64,000 nucleotides of DNA from Leptolyngbya sp. FACHB-261 (GTDB lineage Bacteria > Cyanobacteriota > Cyanobacteriia > FACHB-261). The position numbers were made by a program, and so were the translations under genes. Location of the stretch: assembly GCF_014696065.1 (NCBI RefSeq), contig NZ_JACJPL010000031.1, forward strand, positions 248,001 to 312,000, in the 5' to 3' direction. Shown here one piece after another: positions 47,390-57,568 of this stretch. Every line of letters starts with the position of its first letter. Positions within the stretch are counted from its first letter, which is position 1. The notes beneath the pieces were generated by a model. It worked only from the letters and a program-made list of their open reading frames with translations, did not search any database and was not told where the DNA came from.

Positions 47390-47959
47390 ATGTCTGACCC
47401 TATTTTAGCCTCGACCTTTGTGTTGACTCTGCTGCTGCTCGTGGGGTTGTTTTTCTTTGTGCGGGCATCGGTGAAGGACCGAACTCAGGAGTACATACTG
47501 TCATCTGATTTGGCAGGTGAGCAGCTGATGCAGCAACTCAGACAGTACTTCACGCAGCGGGCTTATCAGGTGATCTCAGTTGTGCCTGAAGATAGACCTA
47601 GATCACCGGAAACCCGTGATCTCTGGAGTCAGCCTGGAACTATAACCCTATCGGGTCAAGTTCGCCCTAGTGCCTTCCTGGCATTCTTCCTCAGCGCCCT
47701 AACCGTATCCGGTCTGTTCTGCATCGGCTTGGTACTATCTGTTGTTTATCCTCAACTGGGCAGTAGTTCATTAGGGCTAGCCCTGTTGGGACCAGCCGCT
47801 GGTTTGTTCTATTGGCGAGGTGCAGGTCGTGAAGAGCGGGTCGACCTGAGAGTTGAGCAGACGGAATTAGCACCCAGACCGAGCCGGGTGCTAATTCGAG
47901 CTCACCGAGATGAGGTGAGTGAGCTACAAAACGCTCTGAAGTTAATTGAACAGGACTGA
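47390..47959 (+). CDS. CCB2/CCB4-family cofactor assembly of complex C protein
   Basis: 189 residues. A first membrane span FVLTLLLLVGLFFFVRASVKD is followed by DRTQEYILSSD and YFTQRAYQVISVVPED, then two spans (FLAFFLSALTVSGLFCIGLVLSV and LGLALLGPAAGLFYWRGAG). These features recall the cyanobacterial members of the family related to chloroplast CCB2/CCB4, which help attach the covalent c-i heme of cytochrome b6. It is divergent from the sigma factor. Family assignment by memory. Confidence 0.75.
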   Translation: MSDPILASTFVLTLLLLVGLFFFVRASVKDRTQEYILSSDLAGEQLMQQLRQYFTQRAYQVISVVPEDRPRSPETRDLWSQPGTITLSGQVRPSAFLAFFLSALTVSGLFCIGLVLSVVYPQLGSSSLGLALLGPAAGLFYWRGAGREERVDLRVEQTELAPRPSRVLIRAHRDEVSELQNALKLIEQD

Positions 47960-48047
47960 GTGACTTAGCCAACCAGGCGCAACGCCCCAGTAGACTAAGT
48001 TAGCTGTGATAGGTAGCTAAACTCGGTTTCCGAGTAGCTTGGTCAGG

Positions 48048-48266
48048 TCAATCTTCATCCCAAGACTCGACTGCTAGCAGGTCGGTCACAGGATCTTGCA
48101 TTGAAAACTCAAAATCCAGGAGTTCCTCTTTCCAGTGCGGCCAATCGTTGCCATACAAGAGAGCGATTTTCCAAATTTGGTCATCAGGTTTGAGAACACC
48201 AGAGTCCACAAGGGAACGGACCTGGTTCTGAAGCTTCACCATCGGGTGAGTAACTTGCTGAGCCAT
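48048..48266 (-). CDS. Small conserved cyanobacterial protein (DUF4327-like)
   Basis: About 72 residues from the ATG at 48266; a longer frame to 48338 is possible. The core QNQVRSLVDSGVLKPDDQIW and KIALLYGNDWPHWKEEL resembles the small DUF4327 family, though weakly. The tail is acidic (LLAVESWDED). No catalytic residue. Function unknown. Confidence 0.6.
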   Translation of the reverse strand: MAQQVTHPMVKLQNQVRSLVDSGVLKPDDQIWKIALLYGNDWPHWKEELLDFEFSMQDPVTDLLAVESWDED

Positions 48267-48820
48267 GGTTTTCAACCAACACGTTAGTTGTGTTTGATTT
48301 TGTGCTTGATTCAAGAAGCCAATGGGACGAGCCAGCAAAGTAGGCTAGTCGCTCAATCAACTTTCGCGCCTAGCACCCTAAGCGACTCAGAGAGGACTGC
48401 CAGGGCACTCGTGCAGCAAGTGAAATCAACTTGCTTCGATAAGCACCTAGGCTACCATACTTCATTGTTCATCATGTCCACAGCTTAGATTTCCGTAAAG
48501 AGCGGGACGCTTTTTGAGGGTATTAGCTTGCGCTAAGGCCCCTAGAAACCTTCAGGCCATTAGTCAAGAGTTTTAAAAAGCTGGGGGCGAGGATTCTAAA
48601 GACTTATCAATGCAAGTCAATACTGGGTACGTGCCATAAGCCGTTAGTCCCTGAAGTGCTTACAGGTAGAAGCTCACAGCCCTGTACTTATAGGGTCAGC
48701 GCCCAACTGCTATAGAACTCGGTTCAGTCCCTCATCTACTCCAGGAGTAGTTGCCTAGCCCTTAAAACTTTGTTACAAGGTAAATAGGCCTTCGTAAACA
48801 AGTGCAAAGGAGAGCAGTTG
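48267..48820. other. Gene-free gap before the DUF2993 gene
   Basis: About 550 bases, AT-richer in part, with no credible gene on either strand. AAAGGAGAG just before 48821 is the ribosome binding site of the next gene. No strong repeat or RNA structure was recognised. Confidence 0.5.
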
Positions 48821-49612
48821 ATGTTCACCCTCCCCGATAGGCGCTTTGGCCAAATGGCGGCTATGACCGGCGAGAATTTAGGCGAGCAACTGCTCAACAA
48901 AGCAGCTAGTACTGCAATTCGACACCTATTCAGCCAGGCGGAGTCCGTCGAGGTTTCGATTCGGTGTTCCCCTCCGAGCAAACTGCTGCAGGGCAGCCTT
49001 GACAGTTTCCGCATGGACGGGCGAGGACTAGTGATTCGTCGTCAGTTCAGAGTCGAGACGATGTCGTTCGAGACAGACGCCGTCGCAATCGATTTTGCTG
49101 AAATTATGCAGGGTCAAGTGCGCCTGAAGCAGACCACTCAAGCAGTGGCTCAGGTGGTGCTAACAGAAGCGGATCTCAATCAAGCCTTTACAGCTGAGCT
49201 AGTGACCCGACGTCTGCGTCAGCTTAGCCTCCCGAGTTTGTCGGAGCAACCCGTCAGCTTTGAGAAGATTCAGCTGGAGCTGCTGCGCAACAATCGAGTG
49301 CGAATTGAGGCGTTGACCTGTTTTGCTGATGGTACCTCAGTGCCGATTCAATTCATTGCCACCCTGGCTCTGGAGCGACGGCGGCGAATTTTGTTTACCC
49401 AACCTCTACTAGATTGTCCAGCTATTGATGGCAGCACTGAGCGAGGAGAGGCTTGCGCTCTAGCCTTTGTAGAGCTTCTAAATGGTTTGGTTGATCTGGA
49501 TCGCTTTGACCTTGATGGCGTCACACTGCGGCTGAACCGTTTGGAAACTCAAAGCGGACGCCTGGTATTTAGCGGCTACGCCCAAATTGAGCACTTTCCT
49601 CATCAAGGCTAA
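48821..49612 (+). CDS. DUF2993 (LmeA-like) protein
   Basis: 263 residues from the ATG at 48821, with AGGAGAG upstream. The DUF2993 pattern is visible: LLNKAASTAIRHLFSQAESVEV, GSLDSFRMDGRGLVIRRQFRV, VAIDFAEIMQGQVRLKQTTQA and VVLTEADLNQAFTAE. The family is common in cyanobacteria and actinobacteria; LmeA acts on mycobacterial lipid glycans, but a cyanobacterial role is unknown. No signal peptide is evident. The ExbB gene follows about 87 bases on. Confidence 0.87.
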   Translation: MFTLPDRRFGQMAAMTGENLGEQLLNKAASTAIRHLFSQAESVEVSIRCSPPSKLLQGSLDSFRMDGRGLVIRRQFRVETMSFETDAVAIDFAEIMQGQVRLKQTTQAVAQVVLTEADLNQAFTAELVTRRLRQLSLPSLSEQPVSFEKIQLELLRNNRVRIEALTCFADGTSVPIQFIATLALERRRRILFTQPLLDCPAIDGSTERGEACALAFVELLNGLVDLDRFDLDGVTLRLNRLETQSGRLVFSGYAQIEHFPHQG

Positions 49613-49699
49613 GCAGGGTGCGAGCACTGCGGACTAAGCTGATTATGTGATAGCAATAGTCAGCAGTAGATTAAGCAGTGCTGAAGGGCTGATGTGGGT

Positions 49700-50359
49700 A
49701 TGCAGATCCTAGATCTGTTTCGGTCAGGTGGTGTGGTCATGTGGCCGCTCCTGGCATTTTCAATTCTGGGGCTTGCGATGGTTCTAGAGCGGACGGTCTT
49801 CTGGCTGCGCATCTCCCGACGGCAGGAGCGGCTGGTCGTAGAGACACTAGCTCTCTACCGTCGCAATATTCGCTCCGCCTTATTCAAGCTGGAGCAGAAT
49901 GCCGATCTGCCTATTGCTCGCATTTTTCTGGCTGGATTGGAGTTAGACAGTCCTAACCCGGAGGAGTTCCGGCTTGCTTTGGAGAGTGCGGCTCAGGCCG
50001 AGATTCCGCTGCTCAAGCGCTTCAACGTAGCCTTTGAGATGATCATCACAGTTTCCCCCCTGCTTGGATTATTAGGGACTGTATTGGGATTGATTACCAC
50101 CTTCGGTTCCTTGCAAATAGGAGACCTAGGTTCTACCCAGGCAACTGGAGTAACTGCAGGGATCAGCGAAGCGTTGGTATCAACCGCGAGTGGGCTAATT
50201 GTGGCAATTCCAATACTGCTATTTGCAGGTATCTTCCGTGGCTTCTACACTCGACAAATTGCCATGATTCAGGAATATGGCGGTCAATTAGAGTTGTTGC
50301 AGCGACGGCGCTATGAGCGTGGGAGCTTAAATCCAGAGGTGCCCTATGCGTCTAACTGA
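49700..50359 (+). CDS. exbB: MotA/TolQ/ExbB proton channel family protein
   Basis: 219 residues from the ATG at 49700; a GTG at 49694 is in frame. Three membrane spans: VVMWPLLAFSILGLAMVLER, MIITVSPLLGLLGTVLGLI and AGISEALVSTASGLIVAIPI. The motif LGLLGTVLGLITTFGSLQ is typical. It pairs with ExbD as a proton-driven motor in the cytoplasmic membrane that energises TonB-type uptake or a Tol-like system. The exbD start overlaps its end by 14 bases. No tonB gene is in the window. Confidence 0.93.
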   Translation: MQILDLFRSGGVVMWPLLAFSILGLAMVLERTVFWLRISRRQERLVVETLALYRRNIRSALFKLEQNADLPIARIFLAGLELDSPNPEEFRLALESAAQAEIPLLKRFNVAFEMIITVSPLLGLLGTVLGLITTFGSLQIGDLGSTQATGVTAGISEALVSTASGLIVAIPILLFAGIFRGFYTRQIAMIQEYGGQLELLQRRRYERGSLNPEVPYASN

Positions 50360-50753
50360 GGAGCCAGAAAGCAATCCCCAGATCAACATCGTGCCAATGA
50401 TCGATGTGGTCTTTGCAATCCTGACGTTTTTCATTATGTCTACGCTGTTTCTGACGCGTTCGGAGGGGCTACCGGTTAATTTGCCACAAGCCTCTACCGC
50501 TCAGATGCAAAAAGAATCACAGATCAACATCACGATTGATGCAGTAGGCAAAATCGCGTTGAACCGTCAACCCGTTGAACTGCCACAGCTCAGGAGCAAG
50601 CTACAGGCCCTGATGGGCACAGATACTCAGAGCTTAGTTGTGCTGAATGCGGATGAGCAGGTAGCGAACGGCAAAGTGGTTAGCGTGATGGATGTGGTGC
50701 GAACCATTCCAGGTGCTCGAATGGCGATTGCGGCAAAACGTCCAGCACCTTAA
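50346..50753 (+). CDS. exbD: ExbD/TolR family biopolymer transport protein
   Basis: 135 residues. A short cytoplasmic N-terminus (MRLTEEPESNPQINIVPMID), one span with the proton-carrying Asp (MIDVVFAILTFFIMSTLFL, Asp near residue 20), and a periplasmic domain ending near VMDVVRTIPGARMAIAAK. All ExbD family marks are present. It overlaps exbB by 14 bases, so it is translationally coupled. Confidence 0.93.
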   Translation: MRLTEEPESNPQINIVPMIDVVFAILTFFIMSTLFLTRSEGLPVNLPQASTAQMQKESQINITIDAVGKIALNRQPVELPQLRSKLQALMGTDTQSLVVLNADEQVANGKVVSVMDVVRTIPGARMAIAAKRPAP

Positions 50754-50799
50754 ACTCATTCATCAGTGCAGCAAATTTTGAGGTGTCTAAGAGCAGCGT

Positions 50800-51243
50800 A
50801 TGATTCGTTTGCGTTCCCTGTTGTCTGCCATCTTAGTGCTGGTGGCAACGTTTCTAATCGGTTGTGCTAATCCTGCTCCTGAGGCCAATCTGACCAAAGT
50901 TGATACCGCTAAGTTGGAGCAAATTCAGCTCTACACCGAGCGCATCGAAGCTTTCCGCGAACGGTTTGATGAACTGCAATCTTTGATCACCAGACAAAAC
51001 TGGACAGATACTGATTCTTTAATCCACGGTCCTCTGGGAGACTTGCGTCACACGGTTAGTGGTCTGGCTCGCCAACTATCGCCCGGTAAGGCAACGCAAG
51101 TCCGTGATTTGTCTAAGGTCTTATTCAAGGAGTTGGTCAAAATTGACCAGGCCGCTACCGATGAGAATCAAGCGGCGGCTATCAGTGCCTTTGCCCGCGC
51201 CCGTCAGGCGTTTGACAGTTTGCTAGAAGCCAGTGGCAGTTAA
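50800..51243 (+). CDS. psbQ: Photosystem II protein PsbQ (CyanoQ)
   Basis: 147 residues. The signal peptide ends in a lipobox LIGC near residue 22 (LVLVATFLIGCANPAPEAN), so the mature protein is a lumenal lipoprotein. The four-helix core includes LEQIQLYTERIEAFRERFDE, the HGPLGDLRHTVSGLARQL segment and LVKIDQAATDENQAAA, as in CyanoQ. It stabilises the water-oxidising side of photosystem II. It lies about 46 bases after exbD; the link is likely fortuitous. Confidence 0.92.
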   Translation: MIRLRSLLSAILVLVATFLIGCANPAPEANLTKVDTAKLEQIQLYTERIEAFRERFDELQSLITRQNWTDTDSLIHGPLGDLRHTVSGLARQLSPGKATQVRDLSKVLFKELVKIDQAATDENQAAAISAFARARQAFDSLLEASGS

Positions 51244-51342
51244 ATCGCTGGCAGGAAATGTCCGGGAATCCTAAAGGCAGATGATTGAATCAGCCTTGCC
51301 ATTAGTACGATACTGTTGGCTCTGTCGTTGGGTGGATTGTTC

Positions 51343-52545
51343 ATGGGTCGGGCTACTAAAGTCGTATTGGCGTACTCCGGCGGGGTTGATACCTCCGTTT
51401 GCATTCCCTACTTAAAACAGGAATGGGGAGTGGAGGAAGTGATTACCCTAGCGGCAGATCTAGGTCAGGGCGATGAGCTAGACCCTATCCGGCAGAAAGC
51501 GCTGGATTCTGGGGCCAGTGTTTCTTTAGTCCGCGATGTAACTCAGGAATTCGTCACGGAATATGCTTTCCCAGCAATTCAGGCGAATGCGCTTTACGAG
51601 AACCGCTATCCTCTGTCTACAGCTCTGGCTCGGCCCTTGATCGCCCGACTACTAGTTGAGGCGGCTGAAGAGTATGGTGCAGACGCTGTTGCCCACGGCT
51701 GCACTGGCAAGGGCAACGATCAGGTACGCTTTGACGTCTCGATCGCAGCTCTCAATCCTCAGTTGAAAGTGTTGGCTCCTGCCCGTGAGTGGGGGATGAG
51801 CCGGGAGGAGACCATTGCCTATGGCGAACGCTTTGGCATCCCAGCACCAGTCAAGAAGAAATCCCCCTACAGCATCGACCGCAATCTATTGGGTCGCAGC
51901 ATTGAGGCAGGGCCGCTTGAGGATCCCTGGGTTGAGCCTCTAGAGGAAATTTATGTGCTGACTAAGCCAGTCAGCGCTACTCCAGACGAACCTGGCTATG
52001 TAGAAATTAGCTTTGAGCATGGCATACCGGTCAGTTTAGATGGGCAAGCGCTAGCTCCTGTGGAACTAGTGACCCGATTAGGTGAGATTGCTGGCTTGCA
52101 CGGGTACGGTCGCATTGACATGCTCGAGAACCGGTTGGTAGGAATCAAATCGCGTGAAATCTATGAGGTTCCTGCACTGTTGACCTTGATTCATGCGCAT
52201 CGGGAGGTCGAGAGTCTGACCCTGACTGCTGATGTCACGCACTACAAACGTGGCATTGAAGAAACCTACGCTCAGTTGGTGTATAACGGGCTCTGGTATA
52301 GCCCGCTTAAAGCAGCGCTGGATGGTTTTGTTCAAAAGACTCAAGAGCGAGTATCTGGGACAGTTCGCTTAAAGTTCTTTAAAGGCAATCTGAGCATTGT
52401 GGGCCGGAAATCAGCCTTCTCTCTGTATGACGAAGACATGGCCACTTACGGCTCCGGTGACCAATTTGATCACAAGGCAGCTGAAGGTTTCATCTATGTT
52501 TGGGGTCTACCGACCCGGGTATGGTCTCAAAAGAATCGAAGTTGA
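51343..52545 (+). CDS. argG: Argininosuccinate synthase
   Basis: 400 residues from the ATG at 51343; an upstream TTG at 51316 is in frame. The ATP-binding motif [19 protein letters not shown] is at the start. [13 protein letters not shown] and CPWD-like segments with [19 protein letters not shown] complete the pattern. It joins citrulline and aspartate to make argininosuccinate for arginine synthesis. A terminator-like repeat at 52603-52643 follows. Confidence 0.97.
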   Translation: MGRATKVVLAYSGGVDTSVCIPYLKQEWGVEEVITLAADLGQGDELDPIRQKALDSGASVSLVRDVTQEFVTEYAFPAIQANALYENRYPLSTALARPLIARLLVEAAEEYGADAVAHGCTGKGNDQVRFDVSIAALNPQLKVLAPAREWGMSREETIAYGERFGIPAPVKKKSPYSIDRNLLGRSIEAGPLEDPWVEPLEEIYVLTKPVSATPDEPGYVEISFEHGIPVSLDGQALAPVELVTRLGEIAGLHGYGRIDMLENRLVGIKSREIYEVPALLTLIHAHREVESLTLTADVTHYKRGIEETYAQLVYNGLWYSPLKAALDGFVQKTQERVSGTVRLKFFKGNLSIVGRKSAFSLYDEDMATYGSGDQFDHKAAEGFIYVWGLPTRVWSQKNRS

Positions 52546-52602
52546 ATCGAGGCTAGAGACGGCGCTCTTGTAGTCTCTAGTTCAACCTGAATTCGAAAAC
52601 CG

Positions 52603-52652
52603 AATGAGAGAAGATTGGCCTGGCGAACCTTTCTTCTCTCATTGTTTTTAGC
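52603..52652 (+). terminator. Terminator after argG
   Basis: A 12-bp stem (AATGAGAGAAGA with TCTTCTCTCATT, 52603-52614 with 52632-52643) with a 17-base loop, followed by GTTTTTA. It ends the argG transcript; the convergent glycosyltransferase stop is 52684. Confidence 0.75.
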
Positions 52653-52683
52653 CAGTTTTTAGCCGAACTTCATGGAGCGAGAC

Positions 52684-53508
52684 TTAACGAGTCAAGCTCA
52701 ATCGCTTCTCTGGAGCCAGAGACGTTAACCCAAACTCAGCCTGAATCATTGAATTCAGAGGTCGTTGGTTGAATCGGCTGAGAATGCCGTTGTATAACCG
52801 CTCTTTCTTGTAATAGATATTTTCTCCGTTCTCGACCATGTAGACAGCCCCTGAAAAGGGTAATGGCTTGAGCGGGCTTCCCTGAGCTGCGAGCGTCTCT
52901 TTCACCCGTTCGTGAGCGATGTAATATTCGTAGTAGCCATAACCACGGTTGTATTCTGGGTGTTCTGGCAACTGATTTAGGTCATAACGAACGATGTTGC
53001 AGGTGCCACACATTCGGTAGAAATTTCTACGTTTCAAGTAAACGAATGAGTCGCCATCGTGATAGCGATAACCTTTGTTGAGAAACCAACCGTTGTTGCC
53101 AGCCCGCTGATCAACGAATGCAGCTAAATTTTTGCTAATGCAGTCATCTGCATCCACCACCATTGTGTGTGATGGTGAAAACTGACGAGCATGGATGAGA
53201 CCCGCTAGAATTTTGCGGCCCTTATCTGTGCGCTTCGCTGCGATGATTGTTTTCTCCTTGGGAGGTTGAAAATCTACCTCAAGGTAGCTCACCTGAGCAT
53301 GCTGAAATTGAATCGCAGGCTTCTCGTTGCAGGCAACAATCACTCTGAAGTTTGTTGAGGTCTGATTGCAGACCGACTTAATACATCGCTCGAAGAGTTG
53401 AGAAACTCGTTCCCAAGACTTTGAAACCTTCTGACTCTTGAGTGGTATCACGAAAACTAGCACGCCAGACTCTTGAATCAGTTCCCTTGAGGTTCTACAG
53501 CCGTTCAC
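52684..53508 (-). CDS. Glycosyltransferase family 2-like protein
   Basis: 274 residues. The N-terminal GVLVFVIPLKSQKVSKSW and later FRVIVACNEKP resemble the nucleotide-sugar binding strand; VVDADDCISKNLAAFVDQRA carries a DxD-type metal site. Many Tyr and Arg residues follow. A typical GT-A fold enzyme is likely, transferring a sugar to an unknown acceptor. It is single on the minus strand between argG and metH. Confidence 0.7.
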   Translation of the reverse strand: MNGCRTSRELIQESGVLVFVIPLKSQKVSKSWERVSQLFERCIKSVCNQTSTNFRVIVACNEKPAIQFQHAQVSYLEVDFQPPKEKTIIAAKRTDKGRKILAGLIHARQFSPSHTMVVDADDCISKNLAAFVDQRAGNNGWFLNKGYRYHDGDSFVYLKRRNFYRMCGTCNIVRYDLNQLPEHPEYNRGYGYYEYYIAHERVKETLAAQGSPLKPLPFSGAVYMVENGENIYYKKERLYNGILSRFNQRPLNSMIQAEFGLTSLAPEKRLSLTR

Positions 53509-53945
53509 GTAGTCAATACAACCAGCTCACATTCAATTTAGAAATCCTTCATTAAGTAGATATTTAAATTTACATTTTTTTCACACACCTCAAGCTGGTT
53601 TTGCTTGGAAATTCTGATAATTGACTAAATCTGCAAAAATTTAAGTATAAAAATATACACAAAGGCTCTCTGCTTGGAGTTTTAGTTGCAAAGACTCCAA
53701 AGGTTCCCTAGCCTTCTAAAAGCTTTGGGTTCAGCGCTCAGGCAAATAGAGTCATAGTCTGAGGCGGTTTGCAGATAGGGGTAGCACCAGGGGTAGTAAC
53801 TGTCTGAACCACCTCTAAAGCTGCAAATCCCCACAAAGACATCCAGAAAGGTCAATTGTTACCTAGGCTCTGAGGGCGACAGGAATGCCCTGCAATAATG
53901 GAAGGGCTTAACGTTCCGTCTTTCCCTTCTGCGAGTCCAACTCTC
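53509..53945. promoter_or_regulatory. Divergent region upstream of metH
   Basis: About 390-435 bases between the glycosyltransferase start and metH. Its first half is AT-rich, with TTTTTTCACACACC near 53575. A direct repeat GGGGTAG occurs near 53776 and 53791. I looked for a B12 box or SAM-riboswitch core and did not find one. Confidence 0.45.
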
Positions 53946-56900
53946 ATGAGCCACCCCCTACTGGACCTTCTCCAAAAGCGCGTGATTGTATTTGATGGCG
54001 CAATGGGTACCTCATTGCAGACTCAAAACCTCACTGCTGAGGACTTCGGCGGTCCTCAGTATGAAGGCTGTAATGAGTACTTAATTGAAACTAAGCCAGA
54101 GGCAGTTGCCAGGGTCCACCGGGAGTTTTTGGCAGTAGGTGCAGACGTCATCGAAACCGATACCTTCGGTGCAACCTCGATTGTGCTGGCCGAGTACGAC
54201 TTAGCCGACCAAGCTTATGAACTGAATCGCAAGGCTGCTGCCTTGGCAAAGTCGGTCGCTCAAGAATTTTCCACCCCTGACAAGCCACGGTTTGTGGCTG
54301 GCTCAATGGGACCGACCACTAAACTGCCTACCCTCGGCCACATCGACTACGACACGATGAAGGCTAGTTTTGCTGAGCAGGCACGAGGACTGCTCGATGG
54401 CGGTGTTGACTTGTTTATCGTCGAAACCTGCCAAGATGTTTTGCAAATCAAGGCCGCTTTGGCTGGCATTGAAACTGTATTTGCGGAGCGTGCTACCCGT
54501 TTACCCCTGATGGTTTCCGTGACTATGGAAGCCACCGGCACGATGCTGGTAGGTTCTGATATCGGTGCCGCCTTAGCGATTTTAGAACCCTACCCAATTG
54601 ACATTTTGGGTTTGAATTGTGCGACGGGGCCAGACAAAATGGCAGAGCACATTCGCTATCTATCTGCCCACTCACCGTTCCTTATTTCTTGCATTCCCAA
54701 CGCCGGTATTCCCGAGAATGTTGGGGGTCATGCTCACTATCATTTGACCCCTGCCGAGCTGCGCGAGGCCCTAACTCATTTCGTTGAAGATTTGGGTGTT
54801 CGAGTCCTGGGGGGCTGCTGTGGCACCCGTCCTGACCACATTCAAGCCTTGGTAGACGCAGCGCAAGAGTTAAAGCCCAAGCAACGGCAACCTCAGTTTG
54901 CTCCCTCAGCAGCTTCCATTTACAGTGCTCAACCCTACGAACAAGACAACTCTTTCTTGATTGTGGGTGAGCGCTTAAATGCCAGTGGTTCCAAAAAATG
55001 CCGAGAGCTACTCAATGCTGAAGATTGGGATGGCCTGATCTCACTGGCTCGTGAACAGGTGCGAGAAGGCTCTCATGTCCTCGATGTCAACGTGGACTAT
55101 GTGGGTCGCGACGGGGAACGAGACATGCACGAATTGGTGTCTCGGCTAGTTACCAATGTCACGATTCCACTCATGCTGGACTCGACCGAGTGGCAAAAGA
55201 TGGAGGCGGGGCTCAAGGTTGCAGGTGGCAAATGCATCCTCAACTCCACCAACTATGAAGACGGTGAACCTCGCTTTCTTAAAGTATTGGAACTGGCTAA
55301 AGCCTATGGTGCAGGGATCGTGGTTGGCACCATCGATGAAGATGGTATGGCTCGGACAGGTGAGGGCAAATTTAAGATTGCTCAACGGGCGTATCGGCAA
55401 GCTGTGGAGTACGGAATTCCTGCCCACGAGTTGTTTTTTGACCCGCTCGCATTACCGATTTCAACTGGGATCGAAGAAGACCGACGCAATGCTGCAGAGA
55501 CCATTGCAGCAATCCGACGCATTAAATCAGAGCTACCTGGCTGCCATGTTGTCTTAGGCATCTCCAATGTTTCGTTCGGTCTAAACCCTGCGGCCCGTGT
55601 GGTGCTGAACTCGGTGTTTTTGCATGACTGTACTGAAGCTGGCTTGGACAGTGCAATTGTCAGTGCCAGCAAAATTTTGCCTCTCGCGCGCATTGAGGAA
55701 AGCCATCAAACGGTTGCTCGTCAACTGATTTACGATCAGCGCCAGTTTGAAGGTGATATCTGCACCTTTGATCCACTCACCCAGTTCACTGATTTATTTG
55801 CAGGAGCGACCACTAAGCAACTCAAATCAGTCACTAATAACCTGCCGCTCGAAGAACAGCTCACGCGCCGTATTATCGATGGAGAACGCATCGGGTTCAA
55901 CGATCTACTGGTCGAAGCTCTCAAGAAATACCCGCCCCTGGAGATTATCAACACCTTTTTGCTAGACGGCATGAAAGTGGTAGGCGAGCTATTTGGTTCA
56001 GGCCAAATGCAACTTCCTTTCGTGTTGCAGTCAGCAGAAACCATGAAGTCTGCTGTAGCCTATCTAGAACCCTTCATGGAAAAGGCGGAGGGTTCTAGTA
56101 AAGGGGTCGTGATCATCGCAACCGTCAAGGGCGACGTGCATGACATCGGCAAAAATCTAGTAGACATCATCCTGAGCAATAATGGCTATCGCGTGATTAA
56201 CTTGGGCATCAAGCAGCCCGTTGATAGCATTATTCAGGCTTATCGAGAGCACCAAGCTGACTGCATTGCCATGAGTGGTCTGCTCGTCAAGTCCACCGCT
56301 TTCATGAAAGAAAATCTAGAGGTGTTCAACGAGCAAGGCATTACCGCGCCGGTGATTTTAGGGGGTGCTGCCCTCACTCGCAAATTTGTCGAAGTAGATT
56401 GCCAAAACGCTTACAAAGGCAAGGTGATCTATGGCAAAGATGCGTTCTCAGATTTGCATTTCATGGATAAGCTGATGCCAGCCAAGGTCGCGGGTCAGTG
56501 GGACGATGCTGTGGGCTTCCTCAATGGTCAACCAATTGCGTTGCCTGAGGAACAACCTATACTAGAGTCTCTAACAGAGCCTCTAACACCAGAGGCTGAA
56601 AAGCTTGACCCTACGGAATCAGTTCTAGAGGTAATCGATACTCGTCGCGCTGAGACGGTTAGCGCAGAGATTGAGCGTCCTTTGCCACCTTTTTGGGGCA
56701 CGAAAGTTCTTGGACCTGCAGAAATTTCACTCGAAGCAGTGTTTGAGTATCTGGATCTGCAAGCCTTGGTCGCTGGGCAATGGCAGTTTCGCAAGCCTCG
56801 CGAGCAAAGCCGCGAAGAGTACGATGCGTTTTTAGCCCAAGAGGTGTATCCAATCCTGGAGCACTGGAAGCAGCGCGTCATTGCCGAGAAGCTGCTGGAA

Positions 56901-57557
56901 CCACAGGTTAGCTACGGTTATTTTCCAGCCCAAGCAGTGGGCAATGATCTCAATCTGTATGCGCCTGAAACTTTTCCAGAACTGCTTGCTCTAGAGGATC
57001 AGCCTAGCCTTTACTACCTGCTGCCCACCGCTAAATACCTGAGTCAACCAACGGCCAGCCCTATTGCTACCTTCCAGTTTCCGCGCCAACGCTCGATGCG
57101 CAGGCTATGTATCGCCGATTTCTTTGCACCGCAGGAATCAGGCTGGGTCGATGTATTCCCGATGCAAGCAGTCACGATGGGAACGGTCGCAACCGAATAT
57201 GCTCAGCAGCTATTTCAGGAGCATCGTTATACCGACTATCTCTACTTCCACGGTTTGGCCGTCCAAACTGCTGAAGCTTTGGCTGAATGGACCCATGCCC
57301 GCATTAGACACGAACTCGGTTTTGGCTCTGAGGAGAGCGACAACATTCGGGATATTCTGGCGCAGCGTTATCGAGGCTCACGCTACAGTTTCGGCTATCC
57401 GGCCTGTCCTAACCTACAAGACCAATACACCCTGCTCAACCTATTGCAGACCGAACGCATTGGCCTGGAGATGGACGAGAGCGAACAATTACATCCTGAA
57501 CAATCAACCACGGCGATTGTGGCCTATCACCCAGAGGCTCGGTACTTTAGTGCCTAA
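53946..57557 (+). CDS. metH: Cobalamin-dependent methionine synthase
   Basis: About 1203 residues from the ATG at 53946; an ATG at 53898 would add 16. The homocysteine domain ([16 protein letters not shown]) holds the zinc Cys in [10 protein letters not shown] and [10 protein letters not shown]. The folate domain follows ([27 protein letters not shown]). The B12 domain has [14 protein letters not shown], whose His (~747 counted from 53898) binds cobalt, and the [18 protein letters not shown] cap. The activation domain starts near residue 900 with the linker EILESL-type region and ends in [13 protein letters not shown]. It makes methionine with 5-methyl-THF. Confidence 0.97.
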   Translation: MSHPLLDLLQKRVIVFDGAMGTSLQTQNLTAEDFGGPQYEGCNEYLIETKPEAVARVHREFLAVGADVIETDTFGATSIVLAEYDLADQAYELNRKAAALAKSVAQEFSTPDKPRFVAGSMGPTTKLPTLGHIDYDTMKASFAEQARGLLDGGVDLFIVETCQDVLQIKAALAGIETVFAERATRLPLMVSVTMEATGTMLVGSDIGAALAILEPYPIDILGLNCATGPDKMAEHIRYLSAHSPFLISCIPNAGIPENVGGHAHYHLTPAELREALTHFVEDLGVRVLGGCCGTRPDHIQALVDAAQELKPKQRQPQFAPSAASIYSAQPYEQDNSFLIVGERLNASGSKKCRELLNAEDWDGLISLAREQVREGSHVLDVNVDYVGRDGERDMHELVSRLVTNVTIPLMLDSTEWQKMEAGLKVAGGKCILNSTNYEDGEPRFLKVLELAKAYGAGIVVGTIDEDGMARTGEGKFKIAQRAYRQAVEYGIPAHELFFDPLALPISTGIEEDRRNAAETIAAIRRIKSELPGCHVVLGISNVSFGLNPAARVVLNSVFLHDCTEAGLDSAIVSASKILPLARIEESHQTVARQLIYDQRQFEGDICTFDPLTQFTDLFAGATTKQLKSVTNNLPLEEQLTRRIIDGERIGFNDLLVEALKKYPPLEIINTFLLDGMKVVGELFGSGQMQLPFVLQSAETMKSAVAYLEPFMEKAEGSSKGVVIIATVKGDVHDIGKNLVDIILSNNGYRVINLGIKQPVDSIIQAYREHQADCIAMSGLLVKSTAFMKENLEVFNEQGITAPVILGGAALTRKFVEVDCQNAYKGKVIYGKDAFSDLHFMDKLMPAKVAGQWDDAVGFLNGQPIALPEEQPILESLTEPLTPEAEKLDPTESVLEVIDTRRAETVSAEIERPLPPFWGTKVLGPAEISLEAVFEYLDLQALVAGQWQFRKPREQSREEYDAFLAQEVYPILEHWKQRVIAEKLLEPQVSYGYFPAQAVGNDLNLYAPETFPELLALEDQPSLYYLLPTAKYLSQPTASPIATFQFPRQRSMRRLCIADFFAPQESGWVDVFPMQAVTMGTVATEYAQQLFQEHRYTDYLYFHGLAVQTAEALAEWTHARIRHELGFGSEESDNIRDILAQRYRGSRYSFGYPACPNLQDQYTLLNLLQTERIGLEMDESEQLHPEQSTTAIVAYHPEARYFSA

Positions 57558-57568
57558 ATCTTGAGCCC

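Noticed and set aside
53509-53945. Cobalamin or SAM riboswitch upstream of metH
   Set aside because: I did not find a B12 box or SAM aptamer core; only short repeats are present.
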